Part shown: piece after piece, positions 35,930 to 46,600 of the stretch
How positions within the stretch are numbered: the stretch's first letter is position 1
Layout of the letters: each line of letters starts with the position of its first letter
Source: Thiofilum sp.
Lineage (GTDB): Bacteria > Pseudomonadota > Gammaproteobacteria > Thiotrichales > Thiotrichaceae
Direction of reading: 5' to 3'
Assembly: GCF_016711335.1 (NCBI RefSeq)
Contig: NZ_JADJTF010000001.1
Span: forward strand, 124,001 to 188,000
Length of the DNA: 64,000 nucleotides
Program-made: the position numbers and the translations under genes
Notes under the pieces: model-generated
What the model was told of the DNA's origin: nothing
Database searches by the model: none
What the model saw: only the letters and a program-made list of their open reading frames with translations

Positions 35930-37297
35930 ATGCTCAGATACTTAACGCTATTTCTAGCCTTAGTCTTACTAATCGCACCACCTAGCTATGGTGCTGAAGA
36001 GACGCTCTTAAACTTACTCACAGGTGAAAAGGAAGCCACCATTGAGGTCGACAATAAATCCATTGCCACAGACACTACGCTACAAGATGATCAAAAAATC
36101 CAGAAGCGCTTGAACACGCTTTATGCCGAAATTAATGGATTAGAAAACTTAAAAGTCCAAGTACGCAATGGCGTAGTGACCTTACAAGGCGAACTCAACT
36201 CCAATAATGATTCAGAGCGTGCTGTGCGTTTTGCACGTCAAGTTTCGGGTGTAGTAGCGATTAATAACCGTCTCACCGTCAACCGTACTATTGAGCGTCG
36301 TTTAAATACTACGTGGGAACGTTTGCGCAGTATGGTCAAAGATACCATTGGCAATATTCCGATCTTTTTATTAGCCCTAGTAGTATTTGGCGCTTTTTGG
36401 TGGTTAGGGAGTTTATTGTCACGTCAACATAAACTTTATCGCACCTTTAGTAATAATTACTTTATTGCCAGCCTTATAGGGCAAATTATTAATTTACTGG
36501 TAGTGCTAATCGGTTTATTTGTAGCCTTAACGATTTTAGATGCGACTGAACTGATTAAAACTATTTTAGGGGCTGCCAGTATTGTAGGTTTAGCTATAGG
36601 TTTTGCTGTCCGAGATACCGTGGAAAATTATATTGCTAGTATTTTACTAAGCTTGCGCAATCCTTTTAATGTTAATGATTTAGTTAAAATCGAAAACCAA
36701 GAAGGACGAGTTGCACGCTTAAATTCAAGAGCGACTATTTTAATTTCAGCCGAAGGAAATCATATTCGTATTCCTAATTCAACGGTCTTTAAGGCGGTTA
36801 TTACCAATTACTCACGCAATCCACAACGACGTTTTACTATTTTGCTTGCTATACATGAGTGTCACGACGTATTAGCTATTCAGTCATTAGTCTTAACCAC
36901 CCTTAAAACCATGCCGAATCTACTCACAGAACCCAAACCTGAAGTATTAATCCAGTCTTGGGATAATGGCTTAGTGCAGCTACAAATTTTGGCTTGGGTC
37001 GATCAGACCGCTTATAGTTTAAATCGAGTACGTAGCGAAACCTTGCGTAGTATTAAAGCCACGCTGGATCAACATCAGATAGGTAGCCCAACTACGACCT
37101 ATGACATCAGAATGGTTAAAGACGAAGCGGATACGGCTAAACCCAAACATCTAACGCCCGAAGACTTACCCTTAGCAAATCATTCTGAGCTATATGACAC
37201 TAGCGCTCACAATGATGCGGCTAAAGCGCAAGTCATTGAGGAGCGAGACCCCGCTGAGGAAAATTTATTAAATCCTCATGCTCCCAAGGAATTATAA
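35930..37297 (+). CDS. MscS-type mechanosensitive channel with periplasmic BON domain
   Basis: A 455-residue protein. Signal peptide MLRYLTLFLALVLLIAPPSY with likely cleavage after GA; a BON domain at about 50-125 (INGLENLKVQVRNGVVTLQG, VVAINNRLTV); three membrane helices (about 150-255); the MscS pore helix and beta domain, with LGAASIVGLAIGFAVRDTVE, ILLSLRNPFNVNDLVKI and HIRIPNSTVFKAVITNYSRN. It should open under membrane tension to release solutes. The BON domain is a known addition in some family members. RBS TAGGAAG precedes the ATG at 35930; an upstream GTG at 35873 would push the signal peptide inward. A 22-bp hairpin overlaps the stop. Confidence 0.9.
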   Translation: MLRYLTLFLALVLLIAPPSYGAEETLLNLLTGEKEATIEVDNKSIATDTTLQDDQKIQKRLNTLYAEINGLENLKVQVRNGVVTLQGELNSNNDSERAVRFARQVSGVVAINNRLTVNRTIERRLNTTWERLRSMVKDTIGNIPIFLLALVVFGAFWWLGSLLSRQHKLYRTFSNNYFIASLIGQIINLLVVLIGLFVALTILDATELIKTILGAASIVGLAIGFAVRDTVENYIASILLSLRNPFNVNDLVKIENQEGRVARLNSRATILISAEGNHIRIPNSTVFKAVITNYSRNPQRRFTILLAIHECHDVLAIQSLVLTTLKTMPNLLTEPKPEVLIQSWDNGLVQLQILAWVDQTAYSLNRVRSETLRSIKATLDQHQIGSPTTTYDIRMVKDEADTAKPKHLTPEDLPLANHSELYDTSAHNDAAKAQVIEERDPAEENLLNPHAPKEL

Positions 37298-37344
37298 GCG
37301 CTTACGTTTACTGAGTAGCTCCCTACTCAGTAAACGTAAGCGCT
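37297..37344 (+). terminator. Perfect 22-bp hairpin overlapping the mscS-like stop codon
   Basis: Arms 37297-37318 and 37323-37344 are exactly complementary, with the 4-base loop CTCC. The first base of the arm is the last base of the stop codon. There is no U run after it. Unusually long and perfect for an ordinary terminator. Confidence 0.65.
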
Positions 37345-37501
37345 AGGAGCAACCAGAACTACCCTAGGCATTGCTCAATAATACAGCTTTAGGATGTGTT
37401 AATATCCTAGATCTTCCTTTAATTATAAGCACCGCTAATCTTAAAATCTGATTAATTCTTAGCCTAAATTAATGTAGTATTAATTTAAAAACACCAATTG
37501 C

Positions 37502-37515
37502 TTGATATAAATCAA
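37502..37515. promoter_or_regulatory. FNR/ANR binding site upstream of the giant gene operon
   Basis: TTGATATAAATCAA is a perfect match to the FNR/CRP-family oxygen-sensor consensus TTGATNNNNATCAA. Its centre lies about 116 bp upstream of the ATG at 37625, in the only promoter region of the operon. The -10 box is not clear (TAATCA at 37531 and TATCAA at 37546 are candidates). The rest of 37345-37624 holds nothing else recognised. Confidence 0.75.
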
Positions 37516-37624
37516 TATATTGCCGTTTTTTAATCAGCACAAAACTATCAAATGTTCATGGAAATGTTAGGTAAATATCGATAAAATAATCTGATTATAA
37601 AGCCTGATATTGATTGAGGGAGTC

Positions 37625-40600
37625 ATGGCTAAACTATTTAACTGGTGTCGTAACCTGCATTACGGCTTATTAATCTTAGTGTTGGGCTATAGCCTACCTA
37701 CCAAAATTCTAGCCGCTGACTACTCCAGTCATGCGTATTCGGTGTACCCCAGCCATAGCGCGAACACTAAAATCAGCCCTATTAAAAGCATCGCGCTACA
37801 ACCATTAAGCTCTCAAACCGCTATTGCTCAAGCGGTGACAGATACGCTAAATGCTACGCGCACTATGCCAGCCGGCTACAAAGCACTGATTAATTTGGAT
37901 TTAGATTTTTTACAAATCGCCAAAGCCAGTAATATTGCCGCCATTACTGACCCTCAAAATAAAACGTTGATTGTTACCACTACGGCAGGAACTACTCTCC
38001 CCGATCATGGTATTTGGCTTGATAATGGCGTGGCGAGTGTAGCGGCACGGGTAAGTGAGTTTTTCCGCCAATACAAAGCGGCGGGTGGAACCGTTGATCT
38101 CATCACGTTGGATTATCGTGGTCTAGCCCTCACCACTGACGATATTAAAGCGGCAGGTATTGCATCCGGTAGTTTAGCTAATTATTTAACCGCGATTCAA
38201 AACGATACCCGCTTTGCTGCGATACAAAGTACTTTGGGTTTTAGCGACCTAATGACTATGTATGCGACTGATGCTCAAGCGCTTCAACGCCAACAAACTT
38301 GGAATGCGGTGATGAAAGCGCGGGTAGCGGCTTATTTAAACCAAGCCTTTTATACTCCGCTCAGAACTTATTTCCCTTCCGTACAAGTATCATCCCGTGA
38401 TTTTTCCTACTATTCAGGCTTATTTACTGTACCTAATGAACATAGCAGAGCTAGCACGATTGTCGGCACTAGCCAAAGTAAGTACTTAAGTGGTTTAGTG
38501 CCCAGCTCCGGTATTGTGATTAACCAAACGACTTATCCAGCCAATGCTTTCAATACGCTGCGTCATGAACTCAATCGGCTACGTAATAGCGCCCTAGCCT
38601 CTAGTCGTGCGTTACATCCTTATATTAGTGGCAAAACTCAAACTACTGTCCCCACTGGTTATAGCGCCCCCTTAAAAACCAGTGATTTATATCAAGAGAT
38701 GCTCCTACATGCAGGGCTACTAGGCGCACGTAACTTTATTTATTTTAATACCGCAACCTCTGCCACTGACGATCAACTCGTGCAACAAGTACTGAGTGAA
38801 TTCGATCAACAAGCGGGTATTACGACTGCACTGACTCATTCAGTAGACAATGGGGTTGATTGGACTCAACCTTATATTCTAACGGCTGCCGATACCAGCC
38901 AAGGCAAATTGTGGCGTTTTACTCCCTCACTTGCTACGGGCAAAGCGGTAAGTACTGTGATTGCGAATGCCTACCCTGCGCAATTCAATTTAGCGGGAAA
39001 TATTAAAGTTACTGTACCCAATGCTCGCGTACAAACTCTGACAGCTCCGGTGTCTAATCAAGGGGTATGGTTAAAGCAAGAAGCTAGTGCTGCTATCATG
39101 AGCTGCCCACAACCTGCTACTAATCAATCCTGCATTGCCTATTACCCGACTAATAACTTTGCCGCTCAACCTGCTTTAATGCTTCAGCAGCCTGTCCCTC
39201 TTAATGATACGGGTTCAGTGACTTCCTTATTAGCTAAAAACTGGGGACATGGTGGTCCTGATGCAGGTGTTAGTCGAGATGGTTTTAGTGTTAATTATCA
39301 AAGTACGCTCAACCTATTAGGCGGTACTTATAGCTTTACGCTTAAAGCGGATGATCATGTGCAATTGTGGATCGATAATCAGCTAGTCATCGATGGCAAA
39401 GCCACCACTAAACAAGATACTCGTACTCTCACTAAAGATATTACCCTTGGTGCGGGTACTCACTCGATTAAACTTCAATACACCGATATTACGGCGGGCG
39501 CTGCGCTTGATTTATCCTTTAAACGTTTAGGTTGCAGCTTAAGTACTACTAAAACTTGCCTGACCTATATTGATAAATCTAATAATCTACTTATTACTGA
39601 AGTGCCTTTTGTCCAGACCACTAATGGTTTGAGTTTTGATTTCAGTACGTTTACTTTCCCAGCCAATTTAATTACGGCGGGTATGACCATGCGTTGGGAG
39701 GGACTCATTGATATTGCTAATCCAGGTGATTACGCGTTTGAAATCCAGCATGGTCTAGGTACTTTAAATATTTGGGTGGATGGTCAACTCATTTATTCTA
39801 GTAACGGTTATTCTGCTCAAAGCATTAGCCAAGCCTTAAAGAATCTCAGTAAAGGCAAACATACCATCCGCATTGAACTCAAAGCTAAAGAAGGTAGCTT
39901 CCTAAAACTTAATTGGCTCAAGGCATTAAGCGATTGTAAGACCGTACCCTTAGAATCTTTCTGTGGTGAATACTTTGATAATATGACCTTGACGGGTACT
40001 GCTAAACGCTTCCAAACCACCCCCAAAGTTGATTTTACTTGGAATGGTGATGCCCCTCTGGCAGGGGGTGGTTTCCCCGCTGATAAGTTTTCAGTGCGTT
40101 GGGTAGGCGACTTTGACTTTGCGGCGGGTAATTACACGTTTACCACCACTAGCGATGATGGCATTAAAGTGTGGGTCGATGATGTAGTGGTGATCGATGG
40201 TTGGAAAGACCAATGGAATGCTGTTTATAAACAAGGTATTCCCCTCAAAGCGGGTATTCATCGCATTAAATTAGAGTATTACGAAAATGGCGGCGGTGCT
40301 TTAGCTAAATTGTCATGGTCAAAAACCAATGCTCAATGTACCGAAATTCCCGACAATCGCTATTGCGCCGAATACTACCCCAATACCGGTATTGCCGAAG
40401 AACCCGTAAAAATGGGTGAGACTGAAAAAATTGATTTTACTTGGCAAGACAAAGCGCCTATTCCTGAATTGCCTGTAGATAGGTTTTCTATTCGTTGGCT
40501 AGGCTATTTTGACTTCAAAGCAGATAAATATCGTTTTATTACCAAAGTTGATGACGGTGTACGCTTATGGGTAGGTGACAAACTCCTGATTGATCAATGG

Positions 40601-43600
40601 AAAGGTAGCCCTAATCAAGAATATTTTGCTGATCTGGATATGACCGCAGGTAAGCACCTGATTCGAGTCGAGTATAAAGAAGAGTCGGGCTGGGCGAATG
40701 CCAAGGTTTCTTGGGAGCAAAAACAAGAATGTACTGGCATTCCTATTAATGGCTTCTGTGGTCAGTACTTTGACAGTGAAAAGCTTGAAGGGGCTGTGAT
40801 TCGTACTCAAACCACCCCCAAGATTGATTTTGATTGGGTCGATCAACGCCCCATGCATGGTCTGAAAAATGATAAGTTCTCTGCGCGGTGGCAGGGTCAA
40901 TTTAATTTTAAGGCTGGGTATTATCGCTTCACTGGGGATGCCGATGATGGCATTACCGTGTGGGTGGATCAGGTAAAAATCATTGACCAAACCAGCATGG
41001 ATTGGCAATGGAAAGGGCAAGTACAAGCTGTACCTTTTATCTCTGAAGGCTTACATACCGTTAAAGTTGAATACCGTGAAAACTATGGTACTGCCAAAGT
41101 TAAACTCAATTGGCAAGAAATTGAGGGTTGCTACCCTATTCCTAATAATAGCTATTGTTTGGAATTCTTTAATAATAAAGACCTGACTGGCTTTGTGCGG
41201 GATATGCAACCTGTCAGTACTATTAATGAAAACTGGGGTGAAGACCAGCCAGCACCTTTAGTCAATAAAGATAATTTCTCAGCACGTTGGAAAGGCAAAC
41301 AGTATTTCACCGCAGGTACTTATCGTGCAGTGACCGATACTGACCAAGGCGTTATTGTTAAACTGAATAATCAAATCATTATTGATAAATGGACGCAGCA
41401 AAACGCTAAGCAGCAAAAAATTCTGACCATCGCAGAAGGCTGGCACGATGTGGTGATGGAGACTTTTGATTCGTGGTCAGTGGCTAAAGCTAAACTCACT
41501 TGGGAGAAACTCCCCGATTGTAAAGCCACACCGCTCAATCAGTTCTGCGCTGAGTTTTATGGCACGAATGATTTAACCGGTGAGCTGGTCAGTATCCAAT
41601 TGGCAGACAAAATCGATTTTGACTGGGGAGCGGATGCGCCCACCACATTTGTGCCTAGAGATAAATTCTCAGTACGCTGGACTGGTACCTTTGATTTAGA
41701 AGCGGGTTTATATCGTTTTGTCACCGATGCGGATGATGCGATTAGAGTTTGGGTGGATGGCAAAGAGCTGATTAATGCATGGACTCCCCAATGGCCTTGG
41801 TATGGTAAACAACGCCGCCTACTCTCATTATCCCAAGGCATACATGCTATTAAAGTGGAATACCGTGAAGATTGGGGCAGTGCCAAAGCTAAACTTTCTT
41901 GGGAAAAAGTACCCAATTGCAGCATAGAAATCCCCACAGGAAAATTCTGCACCAGCTTCTATAACAGCAAAGATTTAACGGGTGTAGTAGCAGACCATCG
42001 CTATGACAATGCAATTAACTTTGATTGGATAAATAAAGCACCTCAGGATGGTATCAATGCTGATTTCTCAGCCCGTTGGATAGGTAAGATGGACTTCGCC
42101 GAGGGTGAATATACTTTCAGTGTTAAAGTCGATGATGGGTTTAAATTATGGGTAGATGACACACTGGTTATCAACTCTTGGAAACCTCAAGCAGCGACAT
42201 TATACAGTAAGCGTATTTTCCTAACCGGTGGCTTACACACTCTCAAAGCAGAATACTATGATGGGGGGGGCTTAGCCGTAGCGCAATTGAGCTGGAAATC
42301 AGAGCAATTGAGTGAGCCACAAGTGCCGACTAATCTTAAAACCAGTACCTTGGCACAGGATAGAGTAATTCTCACTTGGGATACTCAACCTATTGTTACC
42401 CAATACAAAGTCTATAAAGATGGAGCATTACTCACTACCGTCAATACCAATAGCGCTACTGATTTAAAAGTCAGTGCGACCAAAACTTATGCCTATAGTG
42501 TCAGTGCAGTGTGGCCGAATGGTCGTGAATCACGTAAGGCTGAACTGAGTGTCACCATACCTGATACACAAGCGCCTACACCTCCTAAACAAATTACGGT
42601 GCAAGCTATTGCCCCTACCTCGGTGACTTTAGTGTGGACTGGTGCAACGGATAATATTGGCATTAAGTCTTATCAGGTGTGGCGTGATGGAGTGCAGATT
42701 GCTGAAACCAGTGATGCAGGCTTTGTTGATAGTAGCTTAAAAAGTACGGGTAAATACTTGTATAGTGTTAAAGCCGTGGATGCAGCAGGCAATATTTCAG
42801 CCGCATCAACCTCTTTAACTGTGACGACTAAAGATGGCATTAGTCCCACTATACCCACAGGTTTACAGGCTCAAGTACTCAGTCCTACGCAAATTGCTCT
42901 GACTTGGGATACAGCAACCGACAATGTGGGCGTAGCTCAATACCGGATTGTGCGTAATGGCGTACAAATTGGTACCAGCACACAACCACAGTACACTGAT
43001 ACTAAAGTCGTTGAAAATACTCAATATAGTTATCAAGTACAAGCTGCCGATGCGGCGGGCAATGTGTCTGCCCTTTCTATTGCAGTACAAACCCTCAGTG
43101 GTGATGCTACTGCGCCGAGTGCCCCTACTGATTTAGCAGGAAGCATTGATACCAATCAAAAGGTTAAGCTTATTTGGAATGCTTCGACTGATAATAAAGG
43201 GGTGAAGCAATATCGTATTGTGCGTGATGGTCGTTTATTAGCCTTAACACCGTCGCTGTATTACACCGATAACTCAGTCAAAGTAGGTCAAACTTATACC
43301 TATGTCGTTAAAGCGATGGATGCTGCTAATAACATGTCATTAGACAGCAATAGCGTGGTAGTAACGCCTAGTGGTATTTGCGAATCGACTCAAGTTTACT
43401 TTAAGCAAAATGTAGAAACTTCTATGGGTACTTGTGCTAGCTGCCATGTCGCAGGTGGTATGGGACAAAACAGTCGCTTTATTTTGTCTAACGCGCCTGA
43501 TTCTAGCCTACGTAATCTAGGGGCTGTTAGTACGCTTAATCAAACCTTGGGTAAGCAAATCATTCTGGATAAAGCCAGCGGTAAAATCACTCATGGGGGT

Positions 43601-46600
43601 GGTACGGTCTTTGCGCTTAACTCCAACGACTATACCAACCTCGGTAAGCTACTCGATCAGCTTAAAACGCCCGGACAATGTACCGATATACCCGACAGCA
43701 ATGAGCCTATTATGACTCAATCATTAGTCGCCAATTGTGCTAGCTGTCATGGCAGTAATGGCTCTAGTGCAGGCCCTGCCACACCAAGTCTTGGTGGTTT
43801 ATCCAAAACCTATATCAGTCAAGTGATGAATGACTATAAGACTGGCAAACGTGCTTCATTAGTGATGAATCGGATTGCTAAGGGCTATAGTGCGGATGAG
43901 ATTAATCTAATTGCTGCTTACTACTCTAACCAAGCCTTTACTGCTGGTGAGCAAACTACGGATGCTGGCAAAGTACAGCGTGGACAAGCCTTACACACAC
44001 AATACTGCGCCTCTTGCCATATTAGTGGTGGTAAAAGCGGTACACTTACCGGAGCACGATTGGCTGGACAATGGAAGCCTTATATGGAGCGTACCTTATT
44101 AGATTACGCTCAAGGTCGTAGCCAACCCAGTACTCAGCAGATGACAGACGCGATTAAAACCTTATTCACTCAAGAGGGGCGTCCGGCATTAGAGGCTCTA
44201 GCCGAGTACTATGCTCATCAGTCTCAAGATACCACACCTCCTTCCGTACCGAGCGAATTAGCGGCTGAATCTTATACACCTACCAGTGTGACTTTAACGT
44301 GGATGGACGCCAGTGATGATTGGGATGTGCTCTATTACGACATTTACCGCGATGGTGTTTGGGTCGGTAGAACAAGCTTTAATACCTTTACCGATAAAGG
44401 TCTGAAAGCAGGTACTTATCAGTACACGGTGGTAGCCGTTGATACCTTTGGTAATCGCTCAGTCGTTAGTGAATCAGCCTCCGCTACTTTAAGCAGTGCT
44501 GAAGCTACGCCTCAGGGTTTACAGCTTTTAAGCTATCCCGATACTTTACGTAAGGCGAGTTTAATCTTATTAAATCGCTTGCCTACTGCTGCGGAAACAG
44601 CGGCGGTCACTAATGAAGAAACCTTCCGCACTACTCTGCGCAAAATGATGGACACTAAAGGTGCTTTAGATCCATTTGTGTATCGTGCGGGTCATGAGGT
44701 GTTCCTCAGTAATGGAGCTGCATGGATTGGTAGTACTATGGGGTTATCCAGTACGGATTATCCTATCTTGGATACCATGACGGATGCCGAAAAGAATGCG
44801 GTTAATGAGGCGGTGCGCCGTGAGCCTGTATTGCTTATGCAGTACTTAGTGGGTAATGACAAGCCTTGGACTGAAATACTCACCGCTAATTACACCGTGA
44901 TGAACCCACAATTGGCTAAGGCAACAGGGGCAACACCTATTGCTGGAGCCTTTGCTGATCCAAACAATGCTAAAGAATACTTACCTGTACGTATTCCCCA
45001 AGTATCTGCGCGTTATCCGGGTAAAGCGTTTGCTCATGCAGGTGTATTGAGCACCAATGCATGGCTATCACGCTTCCCCACCACGGATACTAACCGTAAT
45101 CGCCATCGTGCTGCGCAAGTGTATAAGCAATTCCTAGCTTTAGATCTTGAGGCGCTCGCACAACGTCCTTTAGATGACAGTAATAATGGTAATTACCGTG
45201 TGCCTACCATGCAGAATCCTAACTGTATGGTATGCCACACCGTTATGGAACCCGTAGCGGGAGCCTTCCGTGATTGGGGTAATAATAGTCGTTACCTACA
45301 AAACTTTGATGGAACTAAGGGTGATAAAGACTCCTTAGCTTGGGTCTATAAAACCGGCGGCTATCCACTTGATAATAATGGTCAGCCTTGGTATCACGCA
45401 GGCGATACTTGGTATCGAGATATGTTCCCGACAGGCTTTAATAATCGTACCGCACCCGGTGGGTATAGTGGCTATACCTCTACCTCGTGGGCAACGTCAG
45501 CTAATCTAGTAAAAAGCCCCTCTGCGGAGGAAGGCATTACTGGCTGGGTGATGAACAAAGGCAAAATCGAGTCTACTAACAAGACCACCTGTAGCGGTAT
45601 CCCCCGTGATCCCAAGTCAGGTAGTAAACTGTATCAAGTCGGCTCCTGTACCACTCAGCTAGATGAAGCGCTAGCGTGGCAAGATATTGATATTACAGCT
45701 CATGCTGCCAATATTGATAAAGCTAAAGTGGAAATTGATTATGGTGCTTATTTCTCTGCACTGCACAGCCGTGATAAAGCCTCCATTTGGGTAGAATACT
45801 TAGATAAAGCAGGTAAAAATCTAGGAAAATCCACTGTTCTGACTGATCAAACCTCATGGACATGGACAAATAAGACTGCGACTGCCCAAGTACCTGCAAC
45901 TACCCGTAAACTACGTTTTGTGATGCAAGGTTTACGTGCTACCCAAACATGGGCCGATAAATTTATTGATGCTTATGTGGATGATGTGTTCTTAGTACTG
46001 CGTACTCCAGACACTAATGTGCTGCCTATTACTGGCACTCAGGACACCTTGCAGTGGTTGGGTAAACAGTTGATCCAAGATGTGCGTTTTGCTAAAGGTG
46101 GCGTGTATTTCTGGTTTAAACCTGTCTTTAAACGCTTGCCTCTGACTGCTCCTGTCGATACGACCGCAAGTGACTATGCGCAAAAAATGGCAGCTTATAA
46201 TACTCAAGACGAAGTTCTGACTCAGCTAGCGAATCGCTTTACCTACGATCAAGGTCGTGGGGCTTGGAATGTCAAAGACTTACTGATTGATATGGTCGCT
46301 AGCCCCCTCTTCCGCGCTAAAGCGGGACAATTAGGGGCTGAGCAACAATACACTCTCACCGATATGGGCTTAGCACGGTTACTCACTCCTGAAGAGTTAT
46401 ATGCCAAAGTCAAATCATTGATGGGTAGTGATTGGTACTGGTTCCGCCCTGAAAATGCTTGGGGTAGTAGTATGGGCTTATTCTATGGTGGTTTTGATGG
46501 TGGACGGATTCAAAACAAACCTAACACCATCATGAATAGTCTCATGAATACTATTCCAGAACGCATGGCGATAGAGTTGAGCTGTAATGCTACAGCCGAT

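Noticed and set aside
40565..41026. 153-codon minus-strand frame inside the giant gene
   Set aside because: Antisense to conserved PA14 repeats; no RBS or motif.
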